Below, piece after piece: positions 23,680 through 29,023 of a stretch of DNA of 29,023 bases (positions within the stretch are counted from its first letter, which is position 1; every line of letters starts with the position of its first letter). The notes under the pieces were generated by a model. The model searched no databases and was not told where the DNA came from. It saw nothing but the letters and a program-made list of their open reading frames with translations. The stretch comes from CAZADA01 sp964524065 (GTDB lineage: Bacteria > Pseudomonadota > Alphaproteobacteria > Caulobacterales > Maricaulaceae). The stretch spans positions 1 through 29,023 of the forward strand of contig CAZGCB010000025.1 of NCBI GenBank assembly GCA_964524065.1. Reading direction: 5' to 3'. Made by a program: the position numbers and the translations under genes.

Positions 23680-25071
23680 TTAAGTCGCGCCCGCCTCTTT
23701 GCGCTTGCGTTTGTCGCCACGCAGGATCAAGCGCGCCTGCCAGGCCAAGAACAGCAGCAACGCAATGGCGCTGATGAGTGAAGCCGGCTCAGCGCCTGCG
23801 CCGATGAACACATTCATCTGCCGCACCAACAGATCAAATTGCAGCACCGTGATCACGGTGAGGATCACCGTGCCGGCCTGGCCCCATTGCGCCGCTTCAG
23901 CCCGGGTCAACCGCAGGAAGAAGAGGATGATGGCCGCGGCCCACACGACCGAAAACGCCACATAGAGCGGCGAAAACTCCACGAACGAGCCGCTTTGATC
24001 CAAGCCGAACATGGCGCGCATGGACTGTACATAGGCTTGATTGAGGATCGGCCAGAACAGAACAGCGACGGCGCCCACCGGCAAGGCCCGCGACGCCAGG
24101 CGCACCCGATCGCCGGTGACCTCCTCCACCTCTTCATGATTGCTCAACATGAAGATGCCAAGGCCGAACACGTAAAACAAAAACGCCGTCTTCAGCGCCA
24201 AAAACACTTCATGCACTTGCGCCAGATTGGACGGGCTGTCTTCATACATGGCGGACATTTGACGCCGGAGCGATAACTGCGCGCGCCGACAGGTCGCCAC
24301 AGGCTCAATATCGCCGGTCACGAGACAATACGCGCTGACATCCGGCAGCAACCGCGCCAAGCCGCGATAATCGGCCAAAGAGGTGGACGCGCGCTCCAAA
24401 TCCACATGTTCGCTCAGGTCCAGCCCCTCGCGGACCGCCGGGCCCATGCGCTGGAAGGCCGCAATGACGGACTTCACCCGCGGCACCTCGCCGTCCGCGC
24501 GCGCCTTCTCGGCCAGCAACGCCCTGAGGGCGTCCGCGTCTTCAGCGGCTTCGGCGGCTTCGATTTTAATGACGAGCGCGCGCACTTCCTGCAGCGCTTC
24601 GGTGGCGGTGTCCAAACGCGCCCGGTTCTGCGGGTTGGTGTCCGCACGCCACGCGGCGCGCGCATCCTCCACCGCCTGCACGCGCGCGGCGTCGAGCGCC
24701 GTTTCGTGATCGGCCTCCAGCGCCGCACGCGACACTTCCCACCACGACCGCTCGGACGCATCACCACGGAACAGGTTCACCATGTAGTACGTGCCCACCA
24801 CGGTGACCGCGAGGATGATCAGCCCACCCAGCGCCGGCAGAAACTTGCTGAACGCCGTTTCCAGCGCGACTTGCCCCGCCGGGCGAAAGTAAAACAACGC
24901 CACCAGGCCCAAGGTGGGGAAGAAGATGAATTGCTGGGACGCGAAGGTCGCCATGGTCAGGCCGAGATCAAGCCCGAATTCTAGAAACAATAAAACGGTT
25001 TCACCAATGAAGGCCGCGGCGAACACAACGGTCAACACAGCGGTGATGATGGTCGCAAGTGTGCGGATCAT
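23680..25071 (-). CDS. unrecognised eight-helix membrane protein with large periplasmic helical domain
   Basis: I do not recognise the family of this 463-residue protein. Predicted helices lie at about 4-31, 44-63, 78-101, 290-310, 330-348, 366-388, 399-418 and 429-450. Positive residues between helices 2-3, 4-5 and 6-7 and the basic C-terminus (RGDKRKRK) put both ends in the cytoplasm. Residues 102-287 are then periplasmic. This domain is highly charged and Ala/Glu-rich with probable coiled coil (115-205), and it has two cysteines, C249 and C261, that could form a disulphide. ATG 25071 follows GGAGG by 10 bases. Hairpins flank the gene on both sides, so it may be monocistronic. A sensor, channel or assembly role is possible but unsupported. 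Confidence 0.75.
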   Translation of the reverse strand: MIRTLATIITAVLTVVFAAAFIGETVLLFLEFGLDLGLTMATFASQQFIFFPTLGLVALFYFRPAGQVALETAFSKFLPALGGLIILAVTVVGTYYMVNLFRGDASERSWWEVSRAALEADHETALDAARVQAVEDARAAWRADTNPQNRARLDTATEALQEVRALVIKIEAAEAAEDADALRALLAEKARADGEVPRVKSVIAAFQRMGPAVREGLDLSEHVDLERASTSLADYRGLARLLPDVSAYCLVTGDIEPVATCRRAQLSLRRQMSAMYEDSPSNLAQVHEVFLALKTAFLFYVFGLGIFMLSNHEEVEEVTGDRVRLASRALPVGAVAVLFWPILNQAYVQSMRAMFGLDQSGSFVEFSPLYVAFSVVWAAAIILFFLRLTRAEAAQWGQAGTVILTVITVLQFDLLVRQMNVFIGAGAEPASLISAIALLLFLAWQARLILRGDKRKRKEAGAT

Positions 25072-25149
25072 GGTCCCCGGTCCTCCCCTGTGATCCGCAT
25101 TCACCAATGGCGGAGGGGACAAGCCAGGTCAAGCGCGCCACAGGGCGCA

Positions 25150-25174
25150 GGGCGGGGGATGTACACCCCCGCCC
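25150..25174 (-). terminator. perfect 9-bp GC hairpin after the acyl-CoA dehydrogenase gene
   Basis: GGGCGGGGG and CCCCCGCCC pair perfectly around a 7-base loop, 40 bases past the dehydrogenase stop and before the membrane-protein SD. No T-run follows on either strand, so it may slow polymerase or protect a 3' end rather than terminate by itself. Confidence 0.4.
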
Positions 25175-25214
25175 GCCCCGCTCGCGGATCCGCACGCACG
25201 ATCGAGAGGCGCCG

Positions 25215-27020
25215 CTAAGCCTCCAGCAATTCCGGCGCGGTGGCGAACACCGCCGCCGCCCCTAAGGTGATGGCGTCGACACGCGACGGCGCCGCCGACA
25301 ACACCGCGTCCGCGTAAAAACGCGCCAAATCGATTTTAGACTGTGCGAAAGCGGCGTCGCCCTCGTTGTTTTTCAGGCGCCGTTGCGCCGCCACGGCGCC
25401 CAGAGCGAGGAAATAGCCGCCCGCCACATCGCCAAACAACGCTTGATACGCCGTCGCACCGGTCAAACGGTCCTCCATCGGCGTCGCCCCATCGCGCAAC
25501 CAGTCGGTGGCCGACCGCAACGCGCTCAAAGCCGCACGCAAACGCGCGCCGATGGGCGGCAGCTGCGCGTTGGAGGATGTGTCCAGCGCCTCGATGGTCT
25601 GATCCATATCCGCAAAGAACGCATCCGCGTGCGCGCCGCCCGCCATGGGCAGCTTCCGGCCGACCAGATCGATGGCCTGGATCCCGTTCGTGCCCTCATA
25701 AATCGGCGTGATGCGGGCATCGCGATAGTGCTGCGCGGCGCCGACCTCCTCCACGAAACCTTGCCCGCCATGCACCTGAATCCCCGTGGAGGTGACCTCC
25801 AGGGCCATATCCGTGCTCCACGCTTTGGCGATGGGCGTCAGCAATTCCTCGCGCCCCTTCGCGGCGGCGCGATCATCGGCGTCCTCGGCGAACTCCGCGG
25901 CATCCGCCGCCACCGCGGTGGCGTAGCAAATGGCGCGTGCGGCCTCGATCTTCGCCTTCATGGTGAGCAGGTTGCGCCGCACATCCGGGTGATCCAGAAT
26001 CCGCCCCGGGGCTTCGCCGCCGCCGCCATTGATCGCCGGCGTGCGTCCCTGCAAACGGTCTTTGGCGAAGGCCAAGGCCCGTTGGTAGGCGCGCTCCGCC
26101 ACACCCACGCCTTGGATGCCGACCATCAAACGCGCGGAGTTCATCATGGTGAACATGGCGCTGAGGCCGCCATGCGGTTCGCCGATCAGGTATCCCACCG
26201 CGCCCTGATCATCGCCGAAGGACATCACGCAGGTGGGCGAGCCATGGATGCCCAATTTGCCCTCCAGCCCGATGCAGCGCAGATCATTGCGCGAACCCAG
26301 CGAACCATCCTCATTCACGAGAAATTTCGGGGCCAGGAACAGCGAGATGCCCTTGGTGCCCGCCGGCGCGTCCGGCAGCCGCGCGAGCACCAGATGGATG
26401 ACATTGTCCGCGCAATCGTGCTCGCCCCAGGTGATCCAGATCTTCTGACCCTGGATCCGGTAAGCGCCGTCCCCGGTCGGCCACGCCTTCGTCTTGAGCA
26501 GACCGACGTCCGCGCCCGCATGGGGCACGGGCAGGGTCATCGTGCCGGTCCACTCCCCCGTGCCGAGCATCGGCAGATAGAGCGCCTGCTGCTCCTCGGT
26601 GCCATGGGCGACCAGCGCCTCGACCGCCGCGAGCGTCAGGGTGGGGCACAGCCCAAACGCCATGTTGGCGGCGTGGATCATATCCATCACCGCCAAGGCC
26701 ATCGCCCGCGGCAGCCCCGCGCCGCCATGCTCGGGACGGAACGACAGCCCCTGCCAGCCGCCTTCCACGAACTGGCCGTAGGCTTCCTTGAAGCCAGAGG
26801 CGGTGTAGACGACGCCGTTCTCCAGCCGCGCGCCCTCGCGGTCGCCGGTGTGGTTGAGCGGGGCGAGAGCCTCGCCGGTCCAGCGGCCCGCCGCCTCCAA
26901 CACCGCGGCCACGACGTCATCGCACAGAACGTCGAAGGCGCCCGTGGCCCGCAACCCATGCAGCGCGGCGATCTCGTCCAGCGCAAAACGGATGTCACGG
27001 ATCGGCGCGACATAGGTCAT
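25215..27020 (-). CDS. DmdC-like acyl-CoA dehydrogenase with altered flavin motif
   Basis: The 601-residue flavoprotein is of the long acyl-CoA dehydrogenase type that includes 3-methylmercaptopropionyl-CoA dehydrogenase. WITWGEHDCADNVIHL, LEGKLGIHGSPTC, VHGGQGFVEEVGAAQHYRDARIT and the catalytic base E442 in YEGTNGIQ are present, and a C-terminal helical extension follows. The usual LTEPxAGSD box reads LPVPHAGAD (163-171), so P164, V165 and A170 replace the Thr, Glu and Ser that contact flavin or substrate. This may lower or alter activity. ATG 27020 has AGGAGG 8 bases upstream. Fatty acyl-CoA or methylmercaptopropionyl-CoA are candidate substrates. It is divergent from the first yceI. Confidence 0.9.
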   Translation of the reverse strand: MTYVAPIRDIRFALDEIAALHGLRATGAFDVLCDDVVAAVLEAAGRWTGEALAPLNHTGDREGARLENGVVYTASGFKEAYGQFVEGGWQGLSFRPEHGGAGLPRAMALAVMDMIHAANMAFGLCPTLTLAAVEALVAHGTEEQQALYLPMLGTGEWTGTMTLPVPHAGADVGLLKTKAWPTGDGAYRIQGQKIWITWGEHDCADNVIHLVLARLPDAPAGTKGISLFLAPKFLVNEDGSLGSRNDLRCIGLEGKLGIHGSPTCVMSFGDDQGAVGYLIGEPHGGLSAMFTMMNSARLMVGIQGVGVAERAYQRALAFAKDRLQGRTPAINGGGGEAPGRILDHPDVRRNLLTMKAKIEAARAICYATAVAADAAEFAEDADDRAAAKGREELLTPIAKAWSTDMALEVTSTGIQVHGGQGFVEEVGAAQHYRDARITPIYEGTNGIQAIDLVGRKLPMAGGAHADAFFADMDQTIEALDTSSNAQLPPIGARLRAALSALRSATDWLRDGATPMEDRLTGATAYQALFGDVAGGYFLALGAVAAQRRLKNNEGDAAFAQSKIDLARFYADAVLSAAPSRVDAITLGAAAVFATAPELLEA

Positions 27021-27172
27021 GGCGTCTCCTCCTGGCGTGGCGCTCGACGGGGCGCGACTCACACACTGAGCGATGATAGCGCACCGCTCGCGAGAATCAC
27101 CGTGGACAAATGCGCCCTGGCGTTTGGGGGCGATCTCGCGCACACGATGGCGCCTCGCCCACGGAGCCCGCC

Positions 27173-27832
27173 ATGCCGCACCCCCGCCCCGACGCCCCCA
27201 AGGCGCAGACCCGGCGCGCCCTGAGGGTCCTCGTCTTCGCCGCCGCCGCGCTCGCTGCGGCCGGCTGCGCGCCGACGCCGGTGGCGGACTTCGCCGCCGC
27301 GCCGGAGGGGGCCTATCGCCTCGACCCCGCCCACGCCAGCGTCACCTGGCGCGTCGGCCACCTCAACGGCCTGTCCCGCTTTGTCGGGCGCTTCGACACC
27401 ATCGACGCCGCGCTCGATTTCGACCCCGACGCCCCGGAGGAGAGCACGCTCACCGCCACCATAGACGCCGCCTCGATCAGCACCGGGCTTGGGGATTTCG
27501 ACCGGCAGCTCGCCAACAACGGCCGCCTGCTCGACGCCGACGACCACCCGCAGATCCGCTTCATGAGCACGCGCGTCACCGTCACGGCCGACAACCGCGC
27601 CGTCGTGGAGGGCGATCTCACCCTGCGCGGCGCCACCGCGCCGGTGACCCTCGACGTCACGTTCAACGGCGCGACCCGCGACCCCTTGCGTCGGGGCGCC
27701 CGGGTCGTGGGCTTCTCCGCCACCGCGACCCTGAGGCGGTCGGATTTCGGCGCCGACGCCTATGTCAATTTCGGCGTGTCCGATGAGGTGGAGGTGTGGA
27801 TCGAAGCCGAGTTCATCCGCGATGGCGGCTGA
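27173..27832 (+). CDS. YceI-family lipoprotein
   Basis: The 219-residue protein has a lipoprotein signal with the lipobox ending in Cys32 (AAGC), then a YceI beta-barrel that typically binds a polyisoprenoid or quinone-like lipid. Family blocks are YRLDPAHASVTW, FVGRFDTID, SISTGLGDFD, HPQIRF and LRRSDFG. ATG 27173 is preceded by GGAG at 6 bases; more upstream starts would lack one. A second yceI gene follows 167 bases downstream. The divergent region to the acyl-CoA dehydrogenase start (27020) is 152 bases. Confidence 0.9.
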   Translation: MPHPRPDAPKAQTRRALRVLVFAAAALAAAGCAPTPVADFAAAPEGAYRLDPAHASVTWRVGHLNGLSRFVGRFDTIDAALDFDPDAPEESTLTATIDAASISTGLGDFDRQLANNGRLLDADDHPQIRFMSTRVTVTADNRAVVEGDLTLRGATAPVTLDVTFNGATRDPLRRGARVVGFSATATLRRSDFGADAYVNFGVSDEVEVWIEAEFIRDGG

Positions 27833-27844
27833 ACGTCGCGCTCT

Positions 27845-27859
27845 GCGCCGGCGCTTTTT
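27845..27859 (+). terminator. weak candidate terminator after the first yceI
   Basis: The palindrome GCGCCGGCGC is followed by TTTTT, 12 bases past the stop. The stem is only three base pairs around a four-base loop, so this is weak. Confidence 0.25.
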
Positions 27860-27999
27860 CCATATCGTCAATAAATCTTCGCAGACGCGCCCGTCGACAC
27901 GCCCGGTCCGGCGCCCCACTTGTTGCGCGGCGATACGTCGCATCGCCCGCGCTTTGCGCGTCAGACCGACCAGTTCGCGAACCAAAGAAGGGGAACCCC

Positions 28000-28629
28000 A
28001 TGATCCTGCGTTCTTTCGCCGCCGCCGCGCTCGTCGCCGGCTTCGCCGCGCCGAGCCTCGCGCAAGACGTCGCCGCGCCGTCGGGCGTCTACGCCATGGA
28101 TGACGGACACGCGTCCGTGACTTGGAAAATCCAGCATCTGGGCCTGGCCCCCTACCCCGCCCAGATCGAGACGGTGACCGGCACGCTCAACTTCGACGCC
28201 GAAGATCCGAGCAAGTCCTCCGTCACCGCCACCATCGCCGCGGCGTCCGTCGACACGGACTTCACGGGCAATGAGCGTGAGACCGTCGAGGAATGGCACA
28301 CCAATGTGCGCGGCTTCATCAAAGCCGGCGACCATCCCGAGATCACGTTCACGTCCACCGCCGTCGAGGTGACCGGCGACAACACCGGCACGATGACGGG
28401 CGACCTCACCTTCGCCGGCGTGACCAAGCCCGTGACCCTGAACGTCACCCTCACCGGCGCGCTCGAGCAGCATCCCTTCGTCGAAGGCAAAGGCGCGCTG
28501 GGCTTCACCGCCGCCGGCGCGATCAAGCGCTCGGACTTCGGCATTTTGCAGGAAAGCCCGCTCTTCGGCGCCCTCGGCGATGAGATCCAGGTCGAGATCG
28601 CCGCGGAGTTCGTTCAGCAAGACGCTTAG
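28000..28629 (+). CDS. YceI-family periplasmic protein
   Basis: The 209-residue protein has a cleavable Sec signal (MILRSFAAAALVAGFAAPSLA, probable cut before QD) and a YceI barrel with YAMDDGHASVTWKIQHLG, SVTATIAAASVDTDF, HPEITFTSTAVEV and GAIKRSDFGIL. Ligand class as in the preceding paralogue, but here the protein is soluble rather than lipid-anchored. ATG 28000 has AAGGGGA about 5 bases upstream. The 167-base gap before it contains a small hairpin (GGCGAT/ATCGCC, 27929-27947), and the 5' extension in frame from 27796 is unlikely to be translated. Confidence 0.93.
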   Translation: MILRSFAAAALVAGFAAPSLAQDVAAPSGVYAMDDGHASVTWKIQHLGLAPYPAQIETVTGTLNFDAEDPSKSSVTATIAAASVDTDFTGNERETVEEWHTNVRGFIKAGDHPEITFTSTAVEVTGDNTGTMTGDLTFAGVTKPVTLNVTLTGALEQHPFVEGKGALGFTAAGAIKRSDFGILQESPLFGALGDEIQVEIAAEFVQQDA

Positions 28630-28661
28630 GCGCCGCTTGCGTTTGAAAAGGGGAGACGGCG

Positions 28662-29023
28662 ATGGCTGATGTAACGGCGAACACGCGGGTGGCCGCGCAG
28701 ACGCCCCGCTACACGGCCGTGGCGATCGCGCTGCATTGGATCATCGCCGTCCTCATTCTTGGCCAGATCGCCGGCGGCCTGTGGATGAGCGCCGCCGCCA
28801 AGACCGCTGGCCCCGAGCAAGCCGTGGCCGTGTTCAACGTCTATCAGTTGCACAAGACGTTCGGTCTTCTGGTGCTGGTGTTGAGCCTGGGGCGTCTGGC
28901 CTGGCGGATCATGAACCCGCCGCCGGCGCCGCCGGCCATGGCGGCGTGGCAGAAAATCTGCGCCGAGGCGGTCCACTACGCCTTCTATGGCTTGATGATC
29001 GCGATCCCGCTGACGGGCTGGCT
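28662..29023 (+). CDS. cytochrome b561 (YceJ-like), cut by window edge
   Basis: The first 120 residues are present. RYTAVAIALHWIIAVLIL opens helix 1 with a haem-ligand histidine, YQLHKTFGLLVLVLSLGRLAW is helix 2 with another histidine, and VHYAFYGLMIAIPLTGW starts helix 3. This is the diheme b561 membrane domain that passes electrons between quinol and periplasmic partners. ATG 28662 has GGGGAG 6 bases upstream and lies 32 bases after the second yceI stop, so the two are likely one unit. The C-terminal part is outside the window. Confidence 0.92.
   Translation, partial: MADVTANTRVAAQTPRYTAVAIALHWIIAVLILGQIAGGLWMSAAAKTAGPEQAVAVFNVYQLHKTFGLLVLVLSLGRLAWRIMNPPPAPPAMAAWQKICAEAVHYAFYGLMIAIPLTGW

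Noticed and set aside
25383..27224. 613-residue plus-strand frame opposite the acyl-CoA dehydrogenase
   Set aside because: Shadow with Arg/His-rich composition; the minus strand has a clear enzyme.
27929..27947. Small hairpin GGCGAT/ATCGCC upstream of the second yceI as a riboswitch
   Set aside because: Six base pairs in GC-rich sequence are expected by chance, and no known riboswitch core is present.
27059..27985. 308-residue minus-strand frame opposite the first yceI
   Set aside because: Gly/Arg/Val-rich shadow; the plus strand codes a clear YceI lipoprotein.

Overview
The window is GC-rich, compactly coded DNA from an alphaproteobacterium. Support comes from the gene set (xseB-ispA-dxs-tlyA in a row, an HDAC-family deacetylase beside a histidine phosphatase, DUF3667, YceI with cytochrome b561), from frequent GTG/TTG starts, and from Shine-Dalgarno (SD) motifs of the GGAG type. 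I lean towards the Maricaulales/Hyphomonadales/Parvularculales part of the class, but that rests on remembered gene content only. A run of 10 Ns at 15510-15519 shows that this is a scaffolded draft assembly.

Layout. 1-276: two divergent tRNA genes, tRNA-Gln(UUG, cut by the window edge) and tRNA-Pro(CGG). 319-5158 (minus): oppB-oppC-oppA peptide-importer genes followed by a DUF3667 membrane protein; no importer ATPase genes are in the window. 5421-7382 (plus): an ATP-grasp-like protein and a LACTB2-type metallo-beta-lactamase-fold (MBL) hydrolase. 7451-9889 (minus): a degenerate acyl-CoA ligase-like protein and pdxH. 9967-12206 (plus): aroC and a serine hydrolase. 12225-18704 (minus): xseB, ispA, dxs, tlyA, a RlmD/RumA-type RNA methyltransferase and a second methyltransferase, tightly packed and partly overlapping. 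18792-23577 (minus): histidine phosphatase, HDAC-like deacetylase, HSDL2-like short-chain dehydrogenase, lepB, and an MBL-fold protein without its metal ligands. 23680-27020 (minus): an unrecognised eight-helix membrane protein and a DmdC-like acyl-CoA dehydrogenase. 27173-29023 (plus): two tandem YceI proteins and a truncated cytochrome b561.

Working together. xseB-ispA-dxs supply isoprenoid precursors plus the small exonuclease VII subunit, and the following genes modify RNA. The yceI-yceI-b561 group looks like a periplasmic quinone/lipid-binding and membrane-haem module. oppABC would need ATPases encoded elsewhere.

The most notable observation is that three intact, well-translated genes have lost or altered signature active-site motifs. 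The acyl-CoA ligase-like protein is altered in its P-loop, A5, A8 and A10 motifs. The MBL-fold protein has lost essentially all metal ligands. The acyl-CoA dehydrogenase is changed in the flavin-side TEP..GSD motif. These are candidate pseudoenzymes or repurposed folds. I found no CRISPR array, transposase, integrase, phage gene or recognisable defence system.
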